Of a stretch of DNA of 64,000 nt, positions 1 to 8,220 are shown piece after piece (within the stretch, counting starts at the first letter, position 1; each line of letters starts with the position of its first letter). Position numbers and translations under genes: made by a program. The stretch comes from Arcobacteraceae bacterium (GTDB lineage: Bacteria; Campylobacterota; Campylobacteria; Campylobacterales; Arcobacteraceae), in contig JALNYH010000001.1 in the NCBI GenBank assembly GCA_023229945.1, positions 1 through 64,000 of the forward strand, in the 5' to 3' direction. Under the pieces are notes generated by a model. The model saw only the letters and a program-made list of their open reading frames with translations, had not been told where the DNA came from and searched no databases.

Positions 1-99
1 AGAGTGAGAGAGTGAGAGAGTGAGAGAGTGAGAGAGTGAGAGAGTGAGAGAGTGAGAGAGTGAGAGAGTGAGAGAGTGAGAGAGTGAGAGAGTGAGAGA
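1..99. repeat. Perfect 8-bp tandem array at the window edge
   Basis: The octamer AGAGTGAG is repeated without error about 12.4 times and continues off the left edge. It lies 75 bp upstream of the tpx start. The plus strand has TGA in every frame. The minus strand (CTCACTCT) is open through the array in all frames, but no start codon leads into it, so it is best read as non-coding. Its reverse complement belongs to the same octamer word family as the degenerate tract that follows at 115-150. Confidence 0.95.
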
Positions 100-114
100 C
101 GAATAATTTTCTTG

Positions 115-150
115 CTTAGTTTCTCAGTTACTTAGTTACTTAGTTTCTTC
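115..150 (+). repeat. Degenerate octamer tract upstream of tpx
   Basis: Four consecutive 8-bp words, CTTAGTTT / CTCAGTTA / CTTAGTTA / CTTAGTTT, followed by CTTC. The words share CTNAGT and differ at the last two bases. The tract sits between the perfect array and the tpx ribosome binding site, so it is in the tpx 5' region. Similar octamer tracts occur at 5094, 12262 and 38650. Confidence 0.8.
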
Positions 151-173
151 TTATCTTAAATAAAGGAAAAAAA

Positions 174-683
174 ATGGCTATTACAAAGTTTAAAGGTGAA
201 GTTGTTGATTTGATTGGCGATGAGGTAAAAGTAGGGGATATGGCTCCTGTGGTTACTCTTGTGGATACAAAGCTAAATGATGTTGAAATTGGTGGCAAAA
301 ATGATAAGATACAGCTTATTGTATCTGTACCATCTTTGGAAACCAAAGTTTGTGCAGCAGAGACTAGAAAGTTTAACCAAGAAGTTGCATCTTTAGATAT
401 AGTAGATACTTTTGTAATCAGTATGGACTTACCTTTTGCAAGTGAAAGATTTTGTTCTACTGAAGGTATAGATAATATTACAGTAGCTAGTGATTATGTA
501 GACAAAGATTTTGCTATAAGTTATGGTGTACTTATGGGTGACAATAAACTAAAAGGGCTTTGTGCAAGAGCCGTTTTTGTAGTAGATAGAAGTGGAAAAA
601 TAGTATATAAAGAGATAGTTAATGAGGTAACTGCTGAACCAAATTATTCTGAAGTACTTGAAGCTATAAAATCAGCAAGATAG
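174..683 (+). CDS. tpx: Thiol peroxidase (Tpx, atypical 2-Cys peroxiredoxin)
   Basis: A 169-residue protein of normal Tpx length. Tpx reduces hydrogen peroxide and organic peroxides with thioredoxin as electron donor; the family is periplasmic or cytoplasmic, and no signal peptide is visible here. The peroxidatic cysteine is Cys60 in the PSLETKVC segment and the resolving cysteine is Cys94 (SERFC), the spacing typical of Tpx. The start ATG follows an AAGGAAA ribosome site. The gene is monocistronic: a strong terminator follows at 706, and an unusual octamer array and tract lie directly upstream. Confidence 0.95.
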   Translation: MAITKFKGEVVDLIGDEVKVGDMAPVVTLVDTKLNDVEIGGKNDKIQLIVSVPSLETKVCAAETRKFNQEVASLDIVDTFVISMDLPFASERFCSTEGIDNITVASDYVDKDFAISYGVLMGDNKLKGLCARAVFVVDRSGKIVYKEIVNEVTAEPNYSEVLEAIKSAR

Positions 684-705
684 AAATTTGACAATCTTTA
701 TTTTT

Positions 706-735
706 AAAGCAGGGTACGAGTTGCCCTGCTTTTTT
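706..735 (+). terminator. Rho-independent terminator of tpx
   Basis: A 9-bp perfect stem (AAAGCAGGG / CCCTGCTTT) with a 9-nt loop leads into a run of Ts, 22 bp after the tpx stop. Confidence 0.9.
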
Positions 736-759
736 AATTTGATTTAGTAGGGGAAAACA

Positions 760-1197
760 ATGTTAAATGATAGAATTTTTATAAATATAGCAAAAGAAAT
801 TGCAAGTGCTAGTAAGTGTGTATCAAAACAAGTAGGGGCTGTAATAGTAAAAGATGGGAGAATTCTTTCTACTGGATACAATGGTACGCCAGCTGGGTAT
901 AAAAACTGTTGTGACCATTGGGATGGTAAATATACATCAGACCACCATCTTTGGTCAAAAACCTATGAGATACATGCGGAAATGAATGCTATTATATGGG
1001 CGGCAAGAAAAGGTATATCAATAGAAGGTGCTACAATATATGTGACGCTTGAACCTTGTGCGGATTGTTCTAAAAATATCATTCAAAGTGGTATCAAAAG
1101 AATTGTATATGAAAAATATTATGAGCATAATGATTCTCCAATAATATCTCAGTTTCTAAAAGATAACGGTGTAATTATCGAACAAATCAAAGGCTAG
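760..1197 (+). CDS. dCMP/deoxycytidylate deaminase family protein
   Basis: A 145-residue zinc-dependent deaminase. The zinc-binding and catalytic motifs are intact: HAE at residues 72-74 (His ligand and catalytic Glu) and PCADC at 99-103 (two Cys ligands). The extra Cys/His segment at residues 50-63 is typical of the dCMP deaminase/ComEB group, which makes dUMP for dTMP synthesis. The start is preceded by a GGGG ribosome site. The next gene begins 6 bp downstream, so the two are probably co-transcribed. Confidence 0.88.
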   Translation: MLNDRIFINIAKEIASASKCVSKQVGAVIVKDGRILSTGYNGTPAGYKNCCDHWDGKYTSDHHLWSKTYEIHAEMNAIIWAARKGISIEGATIYVTLEPCADCSKNIIQSGIKRIVYEKYYEHNDSPIISQFLKDNGVIIEQIKG

Positions 1198-1203
1198 ATT
1201 TAT

Positions 1204-1842
1204 ATGTCTAGAGATATCATAAAAAGTATATTTGGTTCTAACAATTCACAACTTACGACAAACGACTCACGACTTAAGATTGACAATCATAAATTTTATA
1301 CAAAAGCGATAAGAGAACACGGAGTTAGTGCCAAGGGTGTGAGATGGAACTCACAAGAGAGTCAATATATAAGATTTGAGGTTTTGACAGATTTTATAAA
1401 GAATGATATCAAAAGTTCTTCACTAATAGATGCTGGTTGTGGCATGGGCGAGTATTATAAATATCTTCAACAAGAGGCTTTGATTCCTTTTCGATATATA
1501 GGGTATGATTTACTTGATGATATGATAACTCTATCAAAAAAGAGGTTCTTTGATATTGAATTTAGCAAAAAAGATATATTAAATGATACTATTGAAGAGG
1601 TGGATTATTATATATGTAGTGGTGCCATGAATACTCTTAGTATATTTGAGACTTATTTGTTTATAAGAAGATGTTTTGACCATTCAAGAAAAGGATTTGC
1701 TTTCAACCTTTTGAAAGAAAAGTCATATAATGGATTAGAAGTTGATGATGTAAAAAAGTTTTGTTCAAGTTTTTGTGATAATATTGAGATAAAAGATAAC
1801 TATCTTGAAAATGATATTTCCTTTTTATTAACAAAATTATGA
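1204..1842 (+). CDS. Class I SAM-dependent methyltransferase, unknown substrate
   Basis: A 212-residue protein with a clear SAM-binding motif I (DAGCGMG, residues 76-82) and an acidic residue after strand 2 (GYDLLDD). The substrate cannot be told. Residues 13-29, rich in Asn, Ser and Thr, are encoded by a tract of seven degenerate 7-bp words (1240-1288) of the kind otherwise seen between genes. Recognisable protein sequence seems to begin after it (NHKFYTKAI). No alternative in-frame ATG follows the tract before the motif, so the start at 1204 is kept; an AAAGG about 10 bp upstream supports it. Confidence 0.75.
   Translation: MSRDIIKSIFGSNNSQLTTNDSRLKIDNHKFYTKAIREHGVSAKGVRWNSQESQYIRFEVLTDFIKNDIKSSSLIDAGCGMGEYYKYLQQEALIPFRYIGYDLLDDMITLSKKRFFDIEFSKKDILNDTIEEVDYYICSGAMNTLSIFETYLFIRRCFDHSRKGFAFNLLKEKSYNGLEVDDVKKFCSSFCDNIEIKDNYLENDISFLLTKL
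1240..1288 (+). repeat. Heptamer tract inside the methyltransferase gene
   Basis: Seven adjacent 7-bp words, AACAATT / CACAACT / TACGACA / AACGACT / CACGACT / TAAGATT / GACAATC, loosely sharing NACNACT. Its 49 bp is not a multiple of three. It is translated as a polar linker near the N-terminus of the methyltransferase. Confidence 0.7.
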
Positions 1843-1879
1843 TAAAATATTCAACAATATTAAAAACAAGGTACAATTT

Positions 1880-2701
1880 ATGAAAAAAATAGCGTTAATG
1901 ATTTTTTTAGTTGTTTCAACTCTAAGTGCTGGACTGATAAATGGTGTAGCTGTTATTGTAAATGAACAAGCAATTACTTTAAATGAGCTACAAGATAAAA
2001 TGGATAAATTGAAAGTATCAAAAGAGATAGCGATAGGTCTTTTGGTTGAAGAAAAGCTTTATGAAAAAGAATTGCAAAAATTAGCGATTAGTGTAAGTAC
2101 TTTTGAAGTAGAAGATCATATAAAACAAATTGCGGCAGCAAATAATATGGATTTGGAAACATTTAAAAAGGCTGTTGTTGGTCAATATGGCTCATATGAA
2201 GCATATACACAAGATGTAAAAAAGAATATATTACATTCTAAACTGGTATCAAAAGTAGCAAGAGGCAATCTAACAATAGCTACAGATGAAGATATCAAAC
2301 TTCATTATGAAAAAAATATTTATAAATTTAGTATTCCACAAAGTATAGATGTTGTTGAGTATTTCTCAACTAAGCAAAATATTATTGCACAATCTTTGAA
2401 TATTATATCTTCATCAAAAGATGTAACATCAAAAAATGTGACATTACAAATGGCTACTATTAATCCAGAGCTTAGATATATGTTATTTAATCTAAAAGAG
2501 GGTGAAGTTAGCTCTATTTTAAATGCTAATAATGGATTTGTAAGACTTCAAGTTTTGAGAAAGAACAATATTGAAGTATTGCCTATGGAAACTGTAAAAG
2601 ATGCAATTTTCCAAGAAATTATGACTCAAAGAGAGCAAAGTTATTTAAAAGAATATTTCGATAAATTAAAAATTTCAGCAGATATTGTTGTGTTAAGATA
2701 A
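1880..2701 (+). CDS. SurA-like periplasmic chaperone / peptidyl-prolyl isomerase
   Basis: A 273-residue secreted protein: a signal peptide at residues 1-17 (MKKIALMIFLVVSTLSA), then a SurA-type N-terminal chaperone domain (about 20-150) that starts with GVAVIVNEQAITLNEL, then a degenerate parvulin-like domain (about 155-235, with FNLKEGEVSSILNANNGF). Proteins of this family help outer membrane proteins fold. The parvulin domain is weak, so chaperone activity is more likely than isomerase activity. It sits 9 bp upstream of gatB, an order I recall from Helicobacter (HP0659/HP0658). Confidence 0.8.
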   Translation: MKKIALMIFLVVSTLSAGLINGVAVIVNEQAITLNELQDKMDKLKVSKEIAIGLLVEEKLYEKELQKLAISVSTFEVEDHIKQIAAANNMDLETFKKAVVGQYGSYEAYTQDVKKNILHSKLVSKVARGNLTIATDEDIKLHYEKNIYKFSIPQSIDVVEYFSTKQNIIAQSLNIISSSKDVTSKNVTLQMATINPELRYMLFNLKEGEVSSILNANNGFVRLQVLRKNNIEVLPMETVKDAIFQEIMTQREQSYLKEYFDKLKISADIVVLR

Positions 2702-2710
2702 AGGAAGAGA

Positions 2711-4135
2711 ATGTTTGAAGTAGTAATAGGTTTAGAAGTTCACGCACAATTAAATACAAATACAAAGCTTTTTTGTGGATGTGCCACAAGTTTTGGTGAA
2801 GCACCAAATACAAATATTTGTCCTACTTGTATAGGTCTTCCAGGTGCATTACCAGTACTAAATAAAGAAGCAGTACACAAGGCTATAATGTTTGGTAAAG
2901 CTGTAAATGCAAAAATCAACCAAACATCAATCTTTAATAGAAAAAACTATTTTTATCCAGATTTACCAAGTGGATACCAAATATCTCAATTTGAGATTCC
3001 AATAGTAGGTGAGGGTGAGCTATATATAGATTTTGAAGATGGAAGTACTAAGAAAATCGGTATCACAAGAGCTCACTTAGAAAATGATGCGGGTAAAAAT
3101 ATCCATCATGGTAGCGTATCTCATGTGGATTTGAACCGTGCGGGGACTCCTTTGCTTGAAATAGTAAGTGAACCTGATATGAGAAATGCTGATGAAGCTG
3201 TAAGATACTTGAAAAAACTACACTCTATAGTAAGATACCTTGGTATTAGTGATGCTAATATGCAAGAAGGTAGTTTTAGATGTGATGTGAATGTATCTAT
3301 TAGACCTAAAGGTGATACAAAGCTTTATACTAGATGTGAAATCAAAAATATGAACTCATTTAGATTTATAGCTCGTGCTATAGAATATGAAGTAAATAGA
3401 CAAATAGAAGCGTGGGAAGATGGCGTATATGATAAAGTGATAGTTCAAGAAACAAGACTTTTTGATGTAAATAGTGGTGAGACTAGAAGTATGAGAGGCA
3501 AAGAAGATAGTGCTGATTATAGATATTTCCCAGACCCAGATCTTCGTCCTGTAGTAGTAAGTGATGAGATGCTAGCACTTTATTCAAATATTCCAGAGCT
3601 TCCTGATGAAAAGAAAAATAGATTTGTAAGTGAATTTGGTATAAAAGAATATGATGCAGCGGTTTTGACATCAACGCTTGAAATGGCACTATTTTTTGAA
3701 GAAATGATGAAAGAGGGCATTAGTGGCAAAAATGCAGTGACTTGGCTAACAGTTGAGCTTCAAGGAAGACTAAAAGAGGGTGCTACGATAGAAAGCTGTG
3801 GTATAAGTGCAAAAAAACTTGCATTAATAGTCAAAAGAATAGAAGACTCTACAATAAGTGGTAAAGCAGCCAAAGAAGTATTAGATGAGTTATTGGCTAA
3901 TGATGGCGAAATAGATGAAATCATAGAAAAACTAGGACTCAAACAAGTTAGTGATGATGGAGCAATTATCGCTATTATTGATGAAGTATTAAGTGCAAAT
4001 CCTGAGAAAATAGCTGAATACAAAAGTGGTAAAGATAAGATGTTTGGATTCTTTGTAGGGCAAGTTATGAAGTTAAGCAAAGGTAGTGCAAACCCAAATA
4101 AAGTAAATGATTTACTCAAAGAGAAACTTAGCTAA
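2711..4135 (+). CDS. gatB: Aspartyl/glutamyl-tRNA amidotransferase subunit B
   Basis: A 474-residue full-length GatB. With GatA and GatC it converts Glu-tRNA(Gln) and Asp-tRNA(Asn) to the amidated forms, needed because these bacteria usually lack GlnRS and AsnRS. Family signatures are present: GLEVHAQL at the N-terminus, the LNRAGTPLLEIVSEPDM segment around residue 140, and a C-terminal helical tail domain (about 330-474) that contacts tRNA. gatA and gatC are not in the window. A GGAAGAG site precedes the ATG. The gpsA start follows the stop by 1 bp. Confidence 0.97.
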   Translation: MFEVVIGLEVHAQLNTNTKLFCGCATSFGEAPNTNICPTCIGLPGALPVLNKEAVHKAIMFGKAVNAKINQTSIFNRKNYFYPDLPSGYQISQFEIPIVGEGELYIDFEDGSTKKIGITRAHLENDAGKNIHHGSVSHVDLNRAGTPLLEIVSEPDMRNADEAVRYLKKLHSIVRYLGISDANMQEGSFRCDVNVSIRPKGDTKLYTRCEIKNMNSFRFIARAIEYEVNRQIEAWEDGVYDKVIVQETRLFDVNSGETRSMRGKEDSADYRYFPDPDLRPVVVSDEMLALYSNIPELPDEKKNRFVSEFGIKEYDAAVLTSTLEMALFFEEMMKEGISGKNAVTWLTVELQGRLKEGATIESCGISAKKLALIVKRIEDSTISGKAAKEVLDELLANDGEIDEIIEKLGLKQVSDDGAIIAIIDEVLSANPEKIAEYKSGKDKMFGFFVGQVMKLSKGSANPNKVNDLLKEKLS

Positions 4136-4136
4136 T

Positions 4137-5030
4137 ATGGGCAAACTAGCAGTTATTGGGGCAGGTAAGTGGGGGAAAGCTTTATTTGATGCTTTTTCTT
4201 CAAAATCTGATAATATCTTAATAACATCAAGAACTCCTAGAGATATAAAGGGTTTTGTATCTCTTGAAGAGGCTTTGAAGTGTGAATATCTTGTTATTTC
4301 TATCTCAACTCAAGAAATATCATCTTGGTTGGAAGCTAATTATATAAACTATGGGCAAAAAGTTCTAGTTGCTAGTAAAGGGATAGAAGCAAATAGTGGT
4401 AGATTTTTGAATGAGATATATGGTAAATATATTGACCAAAATAATATTGGATTTATCTCAGGACCTTCATTTGCTAGTGAGGTATCTCTAGGACTTCCAA
4501 CAGCTCTTGTGATAAACTCCTCTTCAAAAGAATTTTACGAAGAGTTCGCCCCTTTTTTCCCAAATTTCATCAAGACATATTATAGCGATGATGTAATAGG
4601 CTCTGAAATAGCAGGAGCATATAAAAATGTACTTGCAATTGCAAGTGGGATATGTGATGGATTGAAGCTTGGTAATAATGCAAGAGCTAGCTTGATTTCT
4701 CGTGGGCTTGTGGAAATGCACAGATTTGGTGAGTATTTTGGTGCAAAAGATGATACATTTTTCGGGCTAAGTGGTGCAGGGGATTTGTTCCTTAGTGCAA
4801 GTAGTACTATGAGTAGAAACTACAGAGTAGGGCTTGGACTTGCAGGTGGCAAAAATATAGAGGTAATAGTACAAGAGCTTGGTGAAGTAGCAGAGGGTGT
4901 CAAAACAGCCGAAGCGATATACAAAATATCAAGTGAAAAAAATATCTATACCCCGATAGCAAATGAAGTCAAATTTATAATAGAGGGCAAGAATCCTAAG
5001 CAGAGTCTTAAAGACCTACTAAGTAGGTAA
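4137..5030 (+). CDS. gpsA: Glycerol-3-phosphate dehydrogenase [NAD(P)+]
   Basis: A 297-residue enzyme reducing dihydroxyacetone phosphate to sn-glycerol-3-phosphate for phospholipid synthesis. The Rossmann motif GAGKWG is at residues 7-12, followed by the conserved SKGIE, SGPSFA and the C-terminal GAYKNVLAIASG helix with its catalytic lysine. The frame is open further upstream inside gatB, but ATG 4137 is chosen because it puts the Rossmann motif at the normal place and lies right after the gatB stop (translational coupling). Confidence 0.95.
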   Translation: MGKLAVIGAGKWGKALFDAFSSKSDNILITSRTPRDIKGFVSLEEALKCEYLVISISTQEISSWLEANYINYGQKVLVASKGIEANSGRFLNEIYGKYIDQNNIGFISGPSFASEVSLGLPTALVINSSSKEFYEEFAPFFPNFIKTYYSDDVIGSEIAGAYKNVLAIASGICDGLKLGNNARASLISRGLVEMHRFGEYFGAKDDTFFGLSGAGDLFLSASSTMSRNYRVGLGLAGGKNIEVIVQELGEVAEGVKTAEAIYKISSEKNIYTPIANEVKFIIEGKNPKQSLKDLLSR

Positions 5031-5058
5031 AATCTAATATCTAAAATCTAAAAAGTAA
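5031..5058 (+). repeat. Heptamer tract after gpsA
   Basis: Four 7-bp words in a row, AATCTAA / TATCTAA / AATCTAA / AAAGTAA, starting at the base after the gpsA stop codon. It shows the same strict 7-bp period as tracts elsewhere in the window, with different words. Confidence 0.65.
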
Positions 5059-5093
5059 GATTTGGTTTATTGATGGTCTAAGTTTGATTTTAG

Positions 5094-5128
5094 CTTAGTA
5101 CCTCAGCGTCTCAGTACTCAGTACCTTA
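5094..5128 (+). repeat. Octamer tract upstream of proA
   Basis: Words CTTAGTAC / CTCAGCGT / CTCAGTA / CTCAGTAC then CTTAAGG, a mostly 8-bp period with one 7-bp word. It ends at the proA ribosome site (AAGGGAG). The words match, in reverse complement, those at 38650-38696 upstream of another gene. Confidence 0.75.
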
Positions 5129-5139
5129 AGGGAGAAAAA

Positions 5140-6372
5140 ATGATACAATTTTTAAAAGAAGCAAAAGCTACAAGTTCTGTTTTAGCAACACTAAGTGGTG
5201 AAGTTAAATCAAAAGTTTTAAATGATATGGCAGATGCTTTGATGGCTCATTGTGATTATATCGTTTCAAAAAATAATACTGATATGTCAGCAGGAAAGCT
5301 AGGCAATCTAAGCTCATCTATGCTTGATAGGCTCTTTTTAAACGGAGATAGGGTCAAAGCTATGGCGGAGTCTATTCGTGACATAGCAAAGCTTAGAGAG
5401 CCTGTAGGAAGGGTTATTGATGGATGGGTGACAGAAAATGGTCTTAATATCCAAAAAGTAAGCGTTCCAATAGGTGTAATTGCTATTATTTATGAAAGCC
5501 GTCCAAATGTTACTAGCGATACAGCAGCACTTTGTTTTAAAAGTGGAAATGTATGTGTACTAAAAGGTGGGAAAGAAGCAGAACACTCAAATCATGCAAT
5601 AGCAAAAGTGTTGCAAGAAGTGCTAGCAAAAAACCATCTTCCAGCTCAAGCAATATCTCTAATTCCTGATAGTTCAAGAGAGGGTGTTAAAGAGCTTATC
5701 CGACAAGATAAATATGTGGATTTGGTGATACCAAGAGGTGGAGAGGGGCTTATAAGGTTTGTAAACGAAAACTCTACAGTTCCTGTGGTAAAGCATGATA
5801 AAGGGCTTTGTCATACATATATTGATGCAAATGCAAATGCAAAGATGGCTATCGAAATATCTATCAATGCAAAATGCCAACGCCCAGGGGTTTGTAACTC
5901 TATGGAAACATTGCTAGTACACAAACAAATAGCACCTTTTATATTACCAGCTCTTTATGAAGCATTTATGGAAAACCAAACAGAGCTTCGAGGGTGTGAC
6001 TGGACAAGAAAAGTCATCCCTATATCATGTGCTACAGAAGAAGACTACGATACAGAATATCTTGCAAATATATTATCTATCAAAGTAGTACAAGATATTA
6101 AAGAAGCGGTATCTCATATTGCAAAATTCGGAAGCGGACATAGTGATGCAATAATCAGTGAAGATTACCGCTCCATAGAGTACTTCTTAAACAATGTAGA
6201 TAGTGCTTGTGTATATGCAAATGCAAGTACAAGATTTACAGATGGTGGATGTTTTGGATTTGGGGCTGAAGTGGGTATAAGTACAAACAAACTACATTCT
6301 CGTGGACCTATGGGGATAAATGACCTTACTACTTATAAATATAAGGTTTACGGAAACGGGCAAATCCGCTAA
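5140..6372 (+). CDS. proA: Gamma-glutamyl phosphate reductase
   Basis: A 410-residue aldehyde-dehydrogenase-fold enzyme, the second step of proline synthesis from glutamate (glutamyl-5-phosphate to glutamate semialdehyde, NADPH). The catalytic cysteine is Cys252 in QRPGVCNSMET; IYESRPNVTSD (residues 117-127) and the GCFGFGAEVGIST segment near the C-terminus are typical. A strong AAGGGAG site lies 8 bp before ATG. proB is not adjacent. The gene follows a mixed heptamer/octamer intergenic tract. Confidence 0.97.
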   Translation: MIQFLKEAKATSSVLATLSGEVKSKVLNDMADALMAHCDYIVSKNNTDMSAGKLGNLSSSMLDRLFLNGDRVKAMAESIRDIAKLREPVGRVIDGWVTENGLNIQKVSVPIGVIAIIYESRPNVTSDTAALCFKSGNVCVLKGGKEAEHSNHAIAKVLQEVLAKNHLPAQAISLIPDSSREGVKELIRQDKYVDLVIPRGGEGLIRFVNENSTVPVVKHDKGLCHTYIDANANAKMAIEISINAKCQRPGVCNSMETLLVHKQIAPFILPALYEAFMENQTELRGCDWTRKVIPISCATEEDYDTEYLANILSIKVVQDIKEAVSHIAKFGSGHSDAIISEDYRSIEYFLNNVDSACVYANASTRFTDGGCFGFGAEVGISTNKLHSRGPMGINDLTTYKYKVYGNGQIR

Positions 6373-6410
6373 AATATATTGGTTTACCAACTTTAGCTAG
6401 TATAAAAAAT

Positions 6411-6941
6411 ATGAGACACAATAGATTTGAAACAAAAAACATCATCCAAACCACTATCATAAATACCCCTCTTGGGGATATGGTAGCAGGAGCGGTAAAA
6501 GAGGGGATATGTATGCTAGCATTTATCCATCCTCTACACATAGATGCTCACCTCACAAAACTAAAAGGTGTATTTGATGCAGAAGTGATAGCAGGTGAAA
6601 ACCAATATTTTGTGACTCTAAGAGAGCAACTAAAAGAGTATTTTGAGGGCAAAAGAGAGATTTTTACATTACCCCTTAAGCTAGTAGGCACCCCTTTCCA
6701 AGTATCTGTTTGGAAAGAACTACTAAAAATCCCCTACGGACAAACAATAAGCTACAAAACCCAAGCAATAGCCATAAATATGCCCAAATCCTACAGAGCC
6801 GTAGCAAATGCAAACGGTCAAAATATGATAGATATTCTAGTCCCTTGCCATAGAGTAATAGGGCATGATGGCAAACTAAACGGCTATGGGGCAGGGATAG
6901 AGATGAAAGAGTTTTTATTGAGGCTTGAAGGGGCGATTTGA
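6411..6941 (+). CDS. ogt: Methylated-DNA--protein-cysteine methyltransferase
   Basis: A 176-residue suicide repair protein that moves alkyl groups from O6-alkylguanine to its own cysteine. The acceptor Cys146 lies in the invariant PCHRVIG (residues 145-151). The helix-turn-helix around PYGQTISYKTQA and the arginine-finger segment SYRAVANANGQN are conserved. The N-terminal domain is short, as in Ogt. The ribosome site before ATG 6411 is weak. The start could lie a few codons later, but no other Met precedes the first domain strand. Confidence 0.92.
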   Translation: MRHNRFETKNIIQTTIINTPLGDMVAGAVKEGICMLAFIHPLHIDAHLTKLKGVFDAEVIAGENQYFVTLREQLKEYFEGKREIFTLPLKLVGTPFQVSVWKELLKIPYGQTISYKTQAIAINMPKSYRAVANANGQNMIDILVPCHRVIGHDGKLNGYGAGIEMKEFLLRLEGAI

Positions 6942-7025
6942 TATTAATATCTAACTAGATACCTTTTGCGTTCCTTAAGTCTTACTCACGATGAGAGTAA
7001 CCCTCATAACGACACGAATATCGTC

Positions 7026-7046
7026 ACTCCGAACTTGATTCGGAGT
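7026..7046. repeat. REP-like palindrome
   Basis: An 8-bp perfect stem (ACTCCGAA / TTCGGAGT) with the 5-nt loop CTTGA. The sequence resembles the short palindrome of the form TTCCGAACTTGATTCGGAA found between genes in many unrelated bacteria. Only one copy is in the window. Confidence 0.6.
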
Positions 7047-7207
7047 CTATTTGGATATTACTTGCAGTATCACTAAAGCGATTTTATTATGGAACACTGA
7101 CTTTAGTTGGTATAATTTAAGACAAGCTATACTCTAATGAGATGCATTCTTTTTGCGAAAGCTATATCAATAAATTTAGATTTATAATGAAAAATATGCT
7201 ATTTTTA

Positions 7208-7250
7208 ATACATATTGGTTTTTTATTTTTCAGGTTATTTTGTATATAAT
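7208..7250 (+). promoter_or_regulatory. Promoter with T-rich upstream region (copy 1)
   Basis: TGTATATAAT (7241-7250) is an extended -10 box, preceded by T-rich runs as usual for Campylobacterota sigma-70 promoters, which lack a clear -35. The block from ATACATATT (7208) through CAGGTT to the -10 is repeated almost base for base at 8221-8264. Confidence 0.7.
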
Positions 7251-7478
7251 AATTGTTAATAAATATTTATTATATAAAAGACAAAGCAATATTTAACAGA
7301 TTATTGGAGAGATAAACAAGTGTTCATCCGACTTCAATAGATATTCTTCATCCTAAAAAAAGTTAATTAGTTAGATTTCTAAGTTCTTAAACCAAATGTT
7401 ATATCTAAGATTCAATATTTTTGAGTTTTAGATATACCTTTTGAGAATCAATAAGGTAAATTATATTTGGAGTATCAA

Positions 7479-8021
7479 ATGAAAAAATTATTGTTGTTAA
7501 TGTTGTTAGTACATAATATATATGCACTAGATTCTTTAAGTTCAATTCCCGATGATCAAAAAAAAGTTCTAGCAAGAGTAATTGAAGTTCTTGAATTACC
7601 ATCAAATAAAAATATGAAACAAGTTGTTTTTGATAAACTTGGTGATTTTTTTACAAAAAATTGGTCTGCTCATTGGACTACTAATACAACAGGAGTTGAT
7701 ACAAAGATTAAAAATAGTAATGCTCAAATTTGTGATGTTACAATTTATAATGACAATAGAGTTGTAAATTGTACTTTTGTTCATTTCAAAAAAGAAAAAC
7801 AATTATTTGTTACATTAAAACAATATATTGAAGCAGAATCATCTTCTGTACTTACATTATATAATGAATTAAAGAAAGATTCAAAATATAGTATTGAAAA
7901 TGAAACAGAAAATTACGCATACTTTAATGAAAAAGGATACATGAGCTATACAACATATCATGTAAAATCTCCAGTTGGTATGGTTGTTTATGAAAGCTCT
8001 TATTTTTTAGATGTTGAATAG
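7479..8021 (+). CDS. Hypothetical secreted protein
   Basis: A 180-residue protein I do not recognise. It begins with a signal peptide (MKKLLLLMLLVHNIYA, probable cleavage before LDS), so it is likely periplasmic. The mature part is small and mixed in charge, with two cysteines (ICDV and NCTF, about 13 residues apart) and an aromatic-rich C-terminal half. ATG 7479 is chosen over an in-frame ATG four codons earlier because GGAG lies 7-8 bp before it and the signal peptide then starts at residue 1. The gene stands alone behind its own promoter. Confidence 0.7.
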   Translation: MKKLLLLMLLVHNIYALDSLSSIPDDQKKVLARVIEVLELPSNKNMKQVVFDKLGDFFTKNWSAHWTTNTTGVDTKIKNSNAQICDVTIYNDNRVVNCTFVHFKKEKQLFVTLKQYIEAESSSVLTLYNELKKDSKYSIENETENYAYFNEKGYMSYTTYHVKSPVGMVVYESSYFLDVE

Positions 8022-8048
8022 TTAAAAGATATAACAAGTACTTAGAGG

Positions 8049-8079
8049 GAAATATTTGATTCTATGGCTCAAATATTTC
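8049..8079. repeat. Inverted repeat after the secreted-protein gene
   Basis: A perfect 11-bp stem (GAAATATTTGA / TCAAATATTTC) with a 9-nt loop, 28 bp after the stop of the gene at 7479. It may end transcription, but no T run follows. Confidence 0.5.
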
Positions 8080-8220
8080 TCAATTTAGTTGATGAAGAAT
8101 CATTACTCTAGCGAATCAAACTAAACATTACAATATTCACATAGAAGGCTTAGTTTATACCTCTAACAAAAAAGATTTTATAAAAGACAGTTATTCCTAC
8201 CTCAACATATAATATCCCAA

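Larger units (their letters stand above)
6942..7478. other. Long non-coding gap with REP-like hairpin and promoter
   Basis: About 540 bp without a convincing gene. It holds a REP-like hairpin (7026), the partial palindrome ATCACTAAAGCGAT near 7068, an extended -10 promoter (7241-7250) and a 229-nt leader before the next gene. The leader around 7250-7310 resembles the leader of the gene at 8326. The rest (7310-7470) shows no open frame and may be the remains of a lost gene or an untranslated leader. Confidence 0.6.

Noticed and set aside
1..99. Octamer array as a CRISPR array or as minus-strand coding repeats
   Set aside because: There are no spacers between units. The minus strand is open through the array, but stops occur between it and any start codon on the right side.
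3760..4119. Minus-strand open frame of 119 codons inside gatB
   Set aside because: It mirrors a strongly conserved gene and shows no ribosome site or family motif; it is an antisense shadow.
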